Notes: generated from the letters alone by a model not told the origin. A stretch of 46,706 bases of DNA from Streptomyces colonosanans (GCF_001866645.1 NZ_MLYP01000065.1:1-46706); one strand, 5' to 3'. Shown: positions 32,699-40,611, counted from the first letter of the stretch. Made by a program: numbers and translations.

Positions 32699-34081
32699 TC
32701 AGGAGGCCTTGGCCTTCTCCTCGGTCTTGCTCGCGGCGGGGACCGGTGCCGGCTTCGCGGCCTCGTAGAACTCCTCGCGCGGAGACTCGATGGCGCCGAG
32801 CGAGACGACCTCGCGCTTGAGGAACATGCTCAGCGTCCAGTCGGCGAAGATCCGGATCTTCCGGTTCCACGTCGGCATCGCCAGACCGTGGTAGCCGCGG
32901 TGCATGTACCAGGCCAGACGACCGCGCAGCTTGATCTTCGACTTGCCGACGACGATCATCGCGACGCCCTTGTGGAGGCCGAGGCCCGCCACCGCGCCCT
33001 TGTTGGCGTGGCTGTACTCCTTCTGCGGGAAGCCCCGCATGCCGGCCACCACGTTGTCACCGAGCACCTTGGCCTGACGCAGCGCGTGCTGCGCGTTCGG
33101 CGGGCACCAGGCGTTCTCGTTGCCCGCCTTGCGGCCGACGAGGTCGGGAACCTGGGCGTTGTCGCCCGCGGCCCAGATGTAGTCCGTGCCCTTCACCTGG
33201 AGGGTGGGCGCGGTGTCCACGTGACCGCGCGGGCCGAGCGGCAGGCCGAAGCGGGACAGCACCGGGTTCGGCTTGACGCCCGCGGTCCACACGATCGTGT
33301 TGGAGTCGACCTCGAGACCGTTCTTGAGCACCACGTGGCCGTCGACGCAGGACTCCATGGAGGTGGACAGGTAGACCTCGACGCCTCGGCCCTCGAGATG
33401 CGACTTGCCGTACTGGCCGAGCTTGGGACCGACCTCGGGGAGGATCTTGTCGGCGGCGTCGACGAGGACGAAGCGCATGTCCTCACGGGACACGTTCTTG
33501 TAGTACTTGGCCGCGTCCCGGGCCATGTCCTCGACCTCACCGATGGTCTCCGCACCGGCGAAGCCACCGCCGATGAAGACGAAGGTGAGCGCCTTGCGGC
33601 GGATCTCCTCGTCGGTCGTGGAGTCGGCCTTGTCGAGCTGCTCAAGGACATGGTTGCGCAGGCCGATGGCCTCCTCGATGCCCTTCATGCCGATGCCCTG
33701 CTCGGCGAGGCCGGGGATCGGGAAGGTACGGGAGACCGCGCCCATCGCGATGACGAGGTAGTCGAAAGGCAGCTCGTACGCCTCGCCGACCAGCGGGGCG
33801 ATCGTGGCGACCTTGCGGTCCTGGTCGATGGTGGTGACCCGGCCGGTGAGGACCTCCGCCTTCGGGAGCACGCGTCGCAGCGGGACGACGACGTGCCGGG
33901 GGGAGATGCTGCCGGCGGCGGCTTCGGGCAGGAAGGGCTGGTAGGTCATGTACGAGCGCGGGTCGACGACCGTGACGGTCGCCTCTCCGTAGCGCATCTT
34001 CTTGAGAATGCGTCGAGCTGCGTACAGGCCTACGTACCCACCGCCTACTACGAGGATCCTGGGACGCTCCGTGGTGCTCAT
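32699..34081 (-). CDS. ndh: Type II NADH dehydrogenase (NDH-2)
   Basis: 460 aa. It is a non-proton-pumping NADH:quinone oxidoreductase, peripheral on the inner face of the membrane. The FAD-binding GGGYVGLYAARRI is at the N-terminus, the NADH-binding FVFIGGGFAGAE near 165, and the second FAD motif YIWAAGDNAQVPD near 305. The C-terminal region has amphipathic and basic helices suited to membrane contact. ATG 34081 lacks a Shine-Dalgarno but has GATACT ending 7 nt upstream, consistent with a leaderless mRNA. CCCCTAAGGGG overlaps the spacer, and a Rex/CRP-like palindrome lies about 310 bp upstream. Confidence 0.92.
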   Translation of the reverse strand: MSTTERPRILVVGGGYVGLYAARRILKKMRYGEATVTVVDPRSYMTYQPFLPEAAAGSISPRHVVVPLRRVLPKAEVLTGRVTTIDQDRKVATIAPLVGEAYELPFDYLVIAMGAVSRTFPIPGLAEQGIGMKGIEEAIGLRNHVLEQLDKADSTTDEEIRRKALTFVFIGGGFAGAETIGEVEDMARDAAKYYKNVSREDMRFVLVDAADKILPEVGPKLGQYGKSHLEGRGVEVYLSTSMESCVDGHVVLKNGLEVDSNTIVWTAGVKPNPVLSRFGLPLGPRGHVDTAPTLQVKGTDYIWAAGDNAQVPDLVGRKAGNENAWCPPNAQHALRQAKVLGDNVVAGMRGFPQKEYSHANKGAVAGLGLHKGVAMIVVGKSKIKLRGRLAWYMHRGYHGLAMPTWNRKIRIFADWTLSMFLKREVVSLGAIESPREEFYEAAKPAPVPAASKTEEKAKAS

Positions 34082-34576
34082 GCCATCGAGTATCCACCTG
34101 CCCCTAAGGGGTCGCTCGTGCGCCCCTTCACAAGCTTGCACAAGGGGTCTGCTACACTGCGCCACTCACGTGACGAAGGTCATGGTGCCGTTTCGGAACC
34201 GCCGTGCGACGCGGACCGCTGTCAAGGCCGCGTGAGCTGCACCTCCAGTCGCCCCGAAGATCCACACCGGGCCCGTTTTGCGACCCGCGGGACATCACAG
34301 GAACACTTGCGCGAGCACCCCCGAAGGCACCTCGAGCCCCCTGGGTGACCCCACAGGCCCCAAACGTCGCCCGACAGGGGCGATTTCCTTGTGAAGAATT
34401 TCACGAAGCTTTCCGGCGGTGCGCCTGTGAAGTGCTCCGGAAGACTCCGTGAGCTCGCTCATACGCTACCCGACCTGTCCTAATAGAAGCTACTGACGGG
34501 TAGCAAACGCCCGACGGGGGCTCACCTGAGCGCACGTCAGGCTCCCGCACAGTCCGACGGGGTGAGCCGGACGCCG
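34082..34576. other. Long regulatory-looking intergenic region upstream of ndh
   Basis: 495 bp with no secure gene. It contains the ndh -10 (34089-34094, minus strand), a CCCCTAAGGGG palindrome (34101-34111), and a plus-strand extended -10-like TGCTACACT (34150-34158). It also holds a plus-strand hairpin TCGCCC-GACA-GGGGCGA followed by TTTCCTT (34367-34387), a Rex/CRP-like palindrome (34389-34407), and GCTACCCG/CGGGTAGC arms (34465-34472, 34497-34504). The -10 and hairpin could bound a short plus-strand RNA; I see only a 21-codon frame in it (34170-34235). Confidence 0.5.
34389..34407. promoter_or_regulatory. Rex- or CRP-like palindrome upstream of ndh
   Basis: TGTGAA-GAAT-TTCACG matches the streptomycete Rex operator pattern TGTGAA-N4-TTCACA at 11 of 12 defined bases. 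Read as TGTGA-N6-TCACG it also matches a CRP half-site pattern at 9 of 10. It lies about 310 bp upstream of ndh. Regulation of an NDH-2 gene by the NADH-sensing repressor Rex is known in Bacillus subtilis; here it is inference. Confidence 0.45.
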
Positions 34577-34638
34577 GGTCCTGTCGCCGGACTCCCGCCT
34601 GTTCTGCGGACGGACGGCGGGAGTTCGATGACAGGACC
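34577..34638 (-). terminator. Terminator at the end of the ppx gene
   Basis: GGTCCTGTC and GACAGGACC (9 bp) plus an inner CTCCCGCC/GGCGGGAG (8 bp) form a long hairpin with an internal bulge. The outer arm overlaps the stop codon of ppx by one base. Confidence 0.72.
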
Positions 34639-35579
34639 TATGCGAGGGACCAGGCGATGCCGTCGAGGATGTCGTGCTCGCTCACCACGACCTCGGCCGC
34701 TCCGATCCGCTCCATGATGGCGAGCAGGACGAGGGCGCCCGCGCCGATGACGTCCACACGGCCCGGGTGCATGGCGGGGATCGCCGCTCGCTCGGCGTGC
34801 GTGGACCTCAGCAGCCGGTCGGTGATCTCCCGGACGCGGTCGTGGGAGATCCGGGAGTGATGGATCGCCGTCGAGTCGTACTCCGGGAGGTTCTGGGCGA
34901 TCGCCGAGACCGTGGTGACCGAGCCCGCGAGCCCGACCAGCGTCCGCGCCTCGCGCAGCGGCACCTCCCGCTCCACCAGGTCCAGTGCGGCCTCGATGTC
35001 GGACCGTATGGCCGCGATCTGCTCCTCGGTGGGCGGATCGGTGACGACTCCGTCGCGCACGAGATGACGCTCGGTCATGCGGACGCAGCCGACGTCGACG
35101 GACCGTGCACCGCGCACGTGGCCGTCACCGACGACGAACTCCGTGGACCCGCCACCGATGTCCACGACCAGATAGGGCCTGGCGAGGTCGGTGCGGCCCG
35201 CCAGTTCCCTGGTCGCGCCCGTGAAGGAGAACTCCGCCTCCTGGTCGCCGGAGATGACCTCGGGTTCGACGCCGAGGATGTCCAGGACCCCGCGGACGAA
35301 GTCGTCGCGGTTCTCGGCGTCCCGGGACGCGGAGGTGGCGACGAAACGGACGCGCTCGGCGCCGTGCTGCTTGATGATCCCCGCGTACTCGCGGCAGGCG
35401 GCGAACGTACGCTCCAGCGCCTCCGGGGCGAGTCGACCGGTCCGGTCCACGCCCTGGCCGAGCCGGACGATGGTCATCCTCCGGTCCAGTTCGGTCAGTT
35501 CGCCCGTGGCCGGCTCGGTGTCCGCGACCAGAAGCCGGATGGAGTTCGTACCGCAGTCGACGGCGGCGACGCGCGTCAC
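34638..35579 (-). CDS. Ppx/GppA-family phosphatase
   Basis: 313 aa. It is an exopolyphosphatase or guanosine pentaphosphatase-type enzyme of the ASKHA fold. The phosphate-1 loop is VAAVDCGTNSIRLLV, phosphate-2 is YLVVDIGGGSTEFV, and SASRDAENRDDF precedes the catalytic region. The protein is the short two-domain form common in actinobacteria and lacks the C-terminal HD-like domain of E. coli Ppx. GTG 35579 overlaps the upstream stop (GTGA). It is the third gene of a likely divIC-DUF501-ppx transcript. Confidence 0.9.
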   Translation of the reverse strand: MTRVAAVDCGTNSIRLLVADTEPATGELTELDRRMTIVRLGQGVDRTGRLAPEALERTFAACREYAGIIKQHGAERVRFVATSASRDAENRDDFVRGVLDILGVEPEVISGDQEAEFSFTGATRELAGRTDLARPYLVVDIGGGSTEFVVGDGHVRGARSVDVGCVRMTERHLVRDGVVTDPPTEEQIAAIRSDIEAALDLVEREVPLREARTLVGLAGSVTTVSAIAQNLPEYDSTAIHHSRISHDRVREITDRLLRSTHAERAAIPAMHPGRVDVIGAGALVLLAIMERIGAAEVVVSEHDILDGIAWSLA

Positions 35580-36175
35580 GCGCCTGCCTCCTCGGAGTCG
35601 ATGGACCCGATCGCGAAGGAGCCGGGGTCCGGCGTCTGCGCCTCGTCACCGGACTGCGGCTCCGCGGCCGTCACGCACGATCCCTTGCGCCACCACTCCG
35701 GCAGCATCGCGATCGCCTCGTCGCCGAGCGGGTTGACGCCCGGGCCGGCGGCCAGCGAGTGCGCCACGAGCACGTGCAGGCACTTGACCCGGTCGGGCAT
35801 GCCGCCCGCGCTCGGGAAACCCTCCAGGACCTCGATGGCGTCACGGCGGGCGATGTAGTCCTCGTGCGCGGCGCGGTAGGCGGCGGCCAGCTCGGGGTCG
35901 GTGCCGAGGCGCTCCGTCATCTCCTTCATGACGCCGTTGGCCTCCAGTGTGCCGATGGCGGAGGCGACGCGCGGGCACGTCAGGTAGTACGTCGTCGGGA
36001 ACGGCGTACCGTCGGGGAGCCGTGGCGCCGTCTCCACGACGTCCGGCTGCCCGCAGGGGCACCGGTGCGCGATCGCGCACAGCCCGCGCGGCGTGCGGCC
36101 GAGCTGCTGCTTGATGGCCTCGGTGTCCGCGTCCGTGGGGTCGGTGCGAGGGGTGGGCGGCGGGGGCGTTTCCAT
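35576..36175 (-). CDS. DUF501 domain protein
   Basis: 199 aa. The DUF501 region spans about residues 18-165: HRCPCGQPDVVETAPRLPDGTPFPTTYYLTCPR with three cysteines (two in CPCG, one in LTCPR), then VKCLHVLVAHSLAAGPGVNPLGDEA. The Cys/His arrangement could bind metal, but no function is established. It lies next to ppx and divIC, as is common in actinobacteria. The C-terminal 35 residues are acidic and low-complexity. The ribosome site before the ATG is weak (GAAAG). Its last bases overlap the ppx GTG. Confidence 0.85.
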   Translation of the reverse strand: METPPPPTPRTDPTDADTEAIKQQLGRTPRGLCAIAHRCPCGQPDVVETAPRLPDGTPFPTTYYLTCPRVASAIGTLEANGVMKEMTERLGTDPELAAAYRAAHEDYIARRDAIEVLEGFPSAGGMPDRVKCLHVLVAHSLAAGPGVNPLGDEAIAMLPEWWRKGSCVTAAEPQSGDEAQTPDPGSFAIGSIDSEEAGA

Positions 36176-36242
36176 GGCTGTCTTTCAGGCTGTCTTTCGT
36201 GTCGGTTCGGCGCGGCTCGCCGGTTCGGCGCCGCTCACCGGT

Positions 36243-36728
36243 TCAGTGGTCGGACCTGCCGGGCTTGTCGGCCTTGTCGATCCCGTCCCAGAAGCCGGTG
36301 TACCACGGGCGCGCGGCCGTCGTCAGGTCCGTGTGCGACCGCTTGGCCGCGTCCGGGTCGACCACGATGTAACCGGTCTCCCCCGGAATCACATAGTGCA
36401 GCCGCTGCCGGATCTGCTGCTTGGCGTACGCGTCGTCCTGCCAGCGCGCCTTGAGGTCACGCAGTTGCTCGACCCGCTGACGGGCCTGCTCCTGCTGCCG
36501 CTCCATGTCGGCGATCTGGGTGCGCTGGGAGAAGTACTGCCTTATCGGGTACGCGAGCGCCACGATCAGCGAGCACAGGACGAGCGCGAGGAGGGCGGCC
36601 CGGCCGGTGAGCCGGGAGCGGCGGGCCTGCCGTTTGGTCTGGGAGCGGTAGACCCGGGCCGCCGTCTGCTCGCCGAGCAGCCGCAGCCTGGTCGTTGTGG
36701 AGAACCGGTCGCGGTCCTTCACCGCCAT
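36243..36728 (-). CDS. divIC: Septum formation initiator DivIC/FtsB-like
   Basis: 161 aa. It is a bitopic cell-division protein. A basic cytoplasmic N-terminus of about 45 residues is followed by one transmembrane helix (about 44-62, ALLALVLCSLIVALAYPI) and then an extracytoplasmic coiled coil (about 65-100, QRTQIADMERQQEQARQRVEQLRDLKARWQDD). A conserved DivIC-type segment AKQQIRQRLHYVIPGETGYIVVD follows. GGGAG precedes the ATG. It lies immediately downstream of eno, the usual actinobacterial order. Confidence 0.9.
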   Translation of the reverse strand: MAVKDRDRFSTTTRLRLLGEQTAARVYRSQTKRQARRSRLTGRAALLALVLCSLIVALAYPIRQYFSQRTQIADMERQQEQARQRVEQLRDLKARWQDDAYAKQQIRQRLHYVIPGETGYIVVDPDAAKRSHTDLTTAARPWYTGFWDGIDKADKPGRSDH

Positions 36729-36753
36729 GTCTCCCGCCTCCCCTTCCTACGTG

Positions 36754-36798
36754 CGTACGTCCCCGCACACGGTACGGGACCGGATACGGGGACGTACG
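36754..36798 (-). terminator. Hairpin between eno and divIC
   Basis: A 12-bp perfect stem, CGTACGTCCCCG with CGGGGACGTACG, encloses a 21-nt loop, in the 100-bp spacer. It could terminate or attenuate enolase transcripts before divIC. Confidence 0.65.
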
Positions 36799-36828
36799 GA
36801 TGACTGGCTAAGGCATGACCCTGGATGG

Positions 36829-38109
36829 TCAGCCCTTGAACCGCGGGAAGGCGCTGCGGCCGGCGTACACCGCGGCGTCGTCGAGGATCTCCTCGATGCG
36901 CAGCAGCTGGTTGTACTTGGCGACGCGCTCGGAACGGGCCGGGGCGCCGGTCTTGATCTGGCCGCAGTTGGTGGCGACGGCCAGGTCGGCGATGGTGACG
37001 TCCTCGGTCTCGCCGGAGCGGTGGGACATCATGCACTTGTAGCCGTTGCGCTGGGCCAGCTCGACGGCGTCGAAGGTCTCGGTCAGCGAGCCGATCTGGT
37101 TCACCTTCACCAGCAGCGCGTTGGCGGCGCCCTCCTCGATGCCCTTGGCCAGGCGCTCCGGGTTGGTGACGAACAGGTCGTCGCCGACGAGCTGGACCTT
37201 GTCGCCGAGCTTGGCGGTGATGGTCTTCCAGCCCTCCCAGTCGTCCTCGAACAGCGGGTCCTCGATGGAGACCAGCGGGTACGCCTCGACGAGCTCGGCG
37301 TAGTAGTCGGTCATCTCGGTGGCCGTGCGCGCCTTGCCCTCGAAGACGTAGGAGCCGTCCTTGTAGAACTCGGACGCGGCAACGTCGAGCGCGAGGGCGA
37401 TCTGCTCGCCGGGGGCGTAGCCGGCCTCCTTGATCGCCTCGAGGATGAGGTCGAGGGCCTCGCGGTTGGAGCCGAGGTTCGGGGCGAAGCCGCCCTCGTC
37501 GCCGAGGCCGGTGGACAGACCCTTGTTCTTCAGCACCTTCTTGAGGGTGTGGTAGACCTCGGCGCCCCAGCGCAGGGCCTCGGAGAAGGACTCCGCACCG
37601 ATCGGGGCGATCATGAACTCCTGGATGTCCACGTTGGAGTCGGCGTGCGAGCCGCCGTTCAGGATGTTCATCATCGGCACCGGCAGCAGGTGCGCGTTCG
37701 GGCCGCCCAGGTAGCGGAAGAGCGGGAGGTCACTGGCCTCGGAGGCGGCGTGGGCGACGGCGAGGGAGACGCCGAGGATGGCGTTGGCGCCGAGGGAGCC
37801 CTTGTTGTCGGTGGCGTCCAGGTCGAACATCGCCTGGTCGATCAGGCGCTGCTCGGTGGCGTCGTACCCGACCAGCTCCGGGCCGATCTGCTCGATGACG
37901 GCGAGGACGGCCTTCTCGACACCCTTGCCCTGGTAGCGGCCCGGGTCACCGTCGCGGAGCTCGATGGCCTCGAAGGCACCGGTGGAGGCGCCGGACGGGA
38001 CGGCGGCACGACCGGTGCTGCCGTCGTCGAGGCCGACCTCGACCTCGACCGTGGGGTTGCCTCGGGAGTCCAGGATTTCCCGGGCTACGACGACGTCGAT
38101 GGACGGCAC
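36829..38109 (-). CDS. eno: Enolase
   Basis: 426 aa. It interconverts 2-phosphoglycerate and phosphoenolpyruvate in glycolysis. It starts with the canonical PSIDVVVAREILDSRGNPTVEVEV. The catalytic lysine lies in LLVKVNQIG, and the signature SHRSGETED is near residue 370; metal ligands fall in ALDVAASEF and SIEDPLFEDD. Length is standard. AAGGAG lies 6 nt before GTG 38109; the upstream frame to 38307 is not conserved. A possible -10 (TAGGCT, minus strand) lies at 38163-38168. High-level housekeeping gene. Confidence 0.97.
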   Translation of the reverse strand: MPSIDVVVAREILDSRGNPTVEVEVGLDDGSTGRAAVPSGASTGAFEAIELRDGDPGRYQGKGVEKAVLAVIEQIGPELVGYDATEQRLIDQAMFDLDATDNKGSLGANAILGVSLAVAHAASEASDLPLFRYLGGPNAHLLPVPMMNILNGGSHADSNVDIQEFMIAPIGAESFSEALRWGAEVYHTLKKVLKNKGLSTGLGDEGGFAPNLGSNREALDLILEAIKEAGYAPGEQIALALDVAASEFYKDGSYVFEGKARTATEMTDYYAELVEAYPLVSIEDPLFEDDWEGWKTITAKLGDKVQLVGDDLFVTNPERLAKGIEEGAANALLVKVNQIGSLTETFDAVELAQRNGYKCMMSHRSGETEDVTIADLAVATNCGQIKTGAPARSERVAKYNQLLRIEEILDDAAVYAGRSAFPRFKG

Positions 38110-38279
38110 GAGCATCTCCTTCTGGGATGTGACGCTGAGAGTGCGGGGCACCTTGCGACTAGAGCCTAACCGTCTGCGGGACCCGGCAGGCCGACCGACC
38201 GCCCCGCGGACAGGGTGTCCGTATATATCGGTCCCGCGCGAAACAAAAGGGAGATGTCGCTCGGGGTGAAGACAGAAAG

Positions 38280-38320
38280 CCCCGCTCCGGTGCGTGCGGG
38301 GGAACACGACCGGAGCGGGG
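38280..38320 (-). terminator. Terminator downstream of rpfA
   Basis: A 12-bp perfect stem (38280-38291 with 38309-38320), 17-nt loop. On the minus strand it is followed by CTTTCTGTCTTC. It begins 88 bp after the rpfA stop. The rest of 38110-38408 contains the eno promoter and no gene. Confidence 0.78.
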
Positions 38321-38408
38321 GGCCCATGGGGACGGGGCGGTCTCTGCGCGGCCTCTCTGCGGGAGACCGTGGGGGGAAGGCAGTTGCGGCCCGGCTACCG
38401 GACGCCTG

Positions 38409-39143
38409 TCACTTCAGGTGGAGCTGCTGGCCCGGGTAGATGAGGTCGGCGTTCTCGACGATGCCCTTGTTCAGCTTGAACAACTCGTGCCAGCCGCCCC
38501 GGACGTGGTGCTCCGCCGCGATGGAGCTGAGGGTGTCACCCTTGACGACCTTGTACTCGCCGTCGCCCTTCTTGACCTTCTCGCCGGTCGGGGTGGTGAC
38601 GGTCTTCTGCGCTGCCGGGCGCTCCGCCGAACGGGAGGCCGCCTGCTGCTCGGCCGGGCGGGAGGCGGTGGTGCTGCTCTTCGCGGAGCCGCTGGAGGCG
38701 GTCGTGCTGCTCTTCGCGGAGCCGCTGGAGGCGCTGTTGCCGGCGGAGGGGGCCGCGCCGCCGTTGTAGGGGGTGCTGGACAGGCCCTTGCCGCAGACCG
38801 GCCAGGCGCCCTTGCCCTGGCCCGCGAGGACCTTCTCGGCGACGGCTATCTGCTGCGCCTTGGTGGCCAGGTCGGCGCGCGGGGCGTAGGCGGTACCGCC
38901 GTACGCGGCCCAAGTGGAGCTGGTGAACTGCAGGCCGCCGTAGAAGCCGTTTCCGGTGTTGATGGACCAGTTGCCGCCGGACTCGCACTGGGCGACGGCG
39001 TCCCACTCGGTGGCGGTGGCGGCGGAGGCGCTGCCGGCCGCCACCAGCGGGGCGGCGACGGCGGCGCCGGTGACACCGGCGAGCGTGATGGCGCGGACGG
39101 CCTTGGACGGACGACGGTGCTTGCCCTTGCCGGAAGACAGCAT
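38409..39143 (-). CDS. rpfA: Resuscitation-promoting factor-like muralytic enzyme with LysM
   Basis: 244 aa. It is a secreted peptidoglycan hydrolase acting in spore germination and growth. A signal peptide (about 1-42, ending SASAA) is followed by the Rpf transglycosylase-like domain (about 42-118: WDAVAQCESGGNWSINTGNGFYGGLQF). A Ser/Thr/Ala-rich linker follows, containing an exact 11-residue repeat (ASSGSAKSSTT), and a C-terminal LysM domain (about 195-243, YKVVKGDTLSSIAAEHHV). The symbol follows S. coelicolor rpfA, known to be controlled by a c-di-AMP riboswitch; that element is visible upstream here. A second Rpf gene follows on the same strand. Confidence 0.92.
   Translation of the reverse strand: MLSSGKGKHRRPSKAVRAITLAGVTGAAVAAPLVAAGSASAATATEWDAVAQCESGGNWSINTGNGFYGGLQFTSSTWAAYGGTAYAPRADLATKAQQIAVAEKVLAGQGKGAWPVCGKGLSSTPYNGGAAPSAGNSASSGSAKSSTTASSGSAKSSTTASRPAEQQAASRSAERPAAQKTVTTPTGEKVKKGDGEYKVVKGDTLSSIAAEHHVRGGWHELFKLNKGIVENADLIYPGQQLHLK
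38661..38726. repeat. 33-bp tandem repeat in the rpfA linker
   Basis: Two consecutive 33-bp copies (38661-38693 and 38694-38726) differ at one position, with a partial third copy. They encode the doubled ASSGSAKSSTT linker segment and keep the reading frame. Confidence 0.85.
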
Positions 39144-39154
39144 GGTTCGATCCC

Positions 39155-39325
39155 CTCACCGACGCCTGCGAGGTGAGCTGTCGGGTTCGGGCCGGTTGAG
39201 TTGCCCGGCCGCGCGCCCACCGGGCGCGCGGCTCCACCCCAAGCCGCCCCGGTCAACTCCCGGGCGCGGCACTTACCTTGGGTCCCCCGCTCCTGCCTAC
39301 GGCGCTTGACGCGACGACTGTTCCC
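39155..39325 (-). ncRNA. ydaO/yuaA-type cyclic di-AMP riboswitch in the rpfA leader
   Basis: On the minus strand the leader contains GGAGCGGGGGACCCAAGGTA in the 5' part and ACAGCTCACCTCGCAGGCGT near the 3' end, which are the conserved elements of the ydaO aptamer. A strong hairpin lies between them (CCGCGCGCCC...GGGCGCGCGG, about 39211-39232). In S. coelicolor this riboswitch attenuates rpfA when c-di-AMP is high (established). The boundaries are approximate. An antisense RNA to this leader has been reported in S. coelicolor; I see no independent evidence for it here. Confidence 0.88.
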
Positions 39326-39329
39326 GGGC

Positions 39330-39512
39330 GGCCGCTGGCAGGATTCGGCGTTGCGACCGCTGGGGCCCGCTGTGGCGAGCGATCACGACCGTAAGCAGTC
39401 GCTCCGCCGGATTTCAAAGACGATCAAGGCTTATGAGACCTATATCTCACCTTTATTACAACGGACATTCAACTCGAAGTGGGGCGTGAACTATCGTCAG
39501 AAGAGGGGCAGT
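39330..39512 (-). promoter_or_regulatory. AT-rich rpfA promoter region
   Basis: The stretch 39415-39485 is markedly AT-rich for this genome and contains TGAGA-N6-TCTCA (39434-39449) and, on the minus strand, TTGTAATAAAGG. It should hold the rpfA promoter; exact boxes are uncertain. Confidence 0.5.
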
Positions 39513-40508
39513 TCAGTGCTTCTTCCCTGCCCGACCGTCCTTCAGCGCAAGGCTCTGACCGGGGAGGATGAGGTCGGGGTCGTCGCCCACCGTCTTCTTG
39601 TTCGCGTCGTACAGCGCAGCCCATCCGCCGTTCACGTCAAGCGAGTCGGCGATGGCCGACAGACTGTCTCCGCTCCGGACGGTGTACGAGCCGTCGGCGA
39701 CGCCGTGCGCGGCGTGGGAGTTACGCGAGGCATGCCGGCCGGCCGAGCCGCCCGTACGCCCCTCCGCGCCGCCCTCGTCGGCACTGCCGCCACGATGGCG
39801 ACCGCCGCCGGAGGCCCGGCTCTCGTCCGCGCCCGAAGGGGCGGCACTTCGCCGCAACCTGTCCGAGTTGTCGCCCTTCTTCGCACCCTTGGACGACTTC
39901 CCGGACTCCCGCGCGTCCTGCGCATCGGCATCACCCTCGGTCGAGCCGACGGTCGGCTTCGAGGAAGGGGACGAGGGAGAGGAAGAGGGCGAAGGTGATG
40001 AAGAGGGTGATGACATGGCCGACTTGGATGATCCGGACGAGTCGGACAGGCCGGGGTCGACCTTCGAGTGAGAGCCGGAGGCGGACCGGGAGGAGTCGCG
40101 GGGGACGCCCGTGTCGACATGGATCGAGCCGGAGTTCTTGCGCAGGCCGGTGTGGTGAGTGCAGCCGGACCATGCGGAGACGCCCCGGTCGGCGAGGATC
40201 CTCTCGGCGACGGCGATCTGCTGCGAGCGGCTGGCCTGGTCGGCACGGGACGCGTAGTCGAGGCCGCCGTACCTGTCCCAGTCGGCCTGCGTCAACTGGA
40301 GGCCGCCGTAGCGGCCGTTGCCGGTGTCGGCACTCCAGGTGCCACCGCTCTCGCATTCCGCGACGTGGTCCCAGGCGTTGGAGCCCGCCGCGCTCGCGCC
40401 GGTGGCGCCGAGGAGGGGGATCGCGATCGCCGATCCGGTCACTCCTGCCGCGACGAGGAGTGCCGGGGCCTGACGGGGGCGACGGTGACGGCCGTTCCCG
40501 GGGAGCAT
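39513..40508 (-). CDS. Second Rpf transglycosylase-like protein with LysM domain
   Basis: 331 aa. It is a secreted muralytic enzyme paralogous to the rpfA product: a signal peptide (about 1-41), Rpf domain (about 42-115: AWDHVAECESGGTWSADTGNGRYGGLQL), a very long Ser/Gly/Arg-rich linker (about 120-275), and C-terminal LysM (about 275-325: YTVRSGDSLSAIADSLDVNGGW). By position it may correspond to the gene called rpfC in S. coelicolor, but I am not sure, so no symbol is given. GAAAGG lies about 8 nt before the ATG. The linker contains a Ser/Pro run with unusually AT-rich third positions. Confidence 0.87.
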   Translation of the reverse strand: MLPGNGRHRRPRQAPALLVAAGVTGSAIAIPLLGATGASAAGSNAWDHVAECESGGTWSADTGNGRYGGLQLTQADWDRYGGLDYASRADQASRSQQIAVAERILADRGVSAWSGCTHHTGLRKNSGSIHVDTGVPRDSSRSASGSHSKVDPGLSDSSGSSKSAMSSPSSSPSPSSSPSSPSSKPTVGSTEGDADAQDARESGKSSKGAKKGDNSDRLRRSAAPSGADESRASGGGRHRGGSADEGGAEGRTGGSAGRHASRNSHAAHGVADGSYTVRSGDSLSAIADSLDVNGGWAALYDANKKTVGDDPDLILPGQSLALKDGRAGKKH

Positions 40509-40535
40509 GCGGTTACCTTTCACACGACAGCAGTG

Positions 40536-40571
40536 ACCAACGGGGTGGCTGCAGCGCGCCACCGCGTTGGT
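40536..40571 (-). promoter_or_regulatory. 5' UTR hairpin of the second rpf gene
   Basis: A 14-nt arm pair, ACCAACGGGGTGGC / GCCACCGCGTTGGT (13 pairs, one mismatch), has an 8-nt loop and begins about 5 nt after the predicted transcription start, 28 bp before the start codon. It is not a ydaO aptamer. It could modulate translation or mRNA stability. Confidence 0.6.
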
Positions 40572-40582
40572 GCGCGAACGTA

Positions 40583-40611
40583 TCGGTAGTCGCCTGCCCG
40601 TCACAAGTCAA
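40583..40611 (-). promoter_or_regulatory. Promoter of the second rpf gene
   Basis: TTGACT (40611-40606) and TACCGA (40588-40583) are separated by exactly 17 bp on the minus strand, fitting a housekeeping-sigma promoter. Two direct GATCAC repeats (40621-40635) lie just upstream. Confidence 0.6.

Noticed and set aside
34082..34576. A second tRNA or rRNA in the ndh-ppx gap
   Set aside because: No cloverleaf, no T-arm GGTTCGA motif and no conserved rRNA segment could be found.
36697..38169. A 490-codon plus-strand open frame
   Set aside because: Antisense to enolase and composed of Val/Leu/Gly/Glu-rich shadow sequence.
38641..38730. CRISPR array from short repeats in rpfA
   Set aside because: The repeats are adjacent, without spacers, and encode an in-frame linker.
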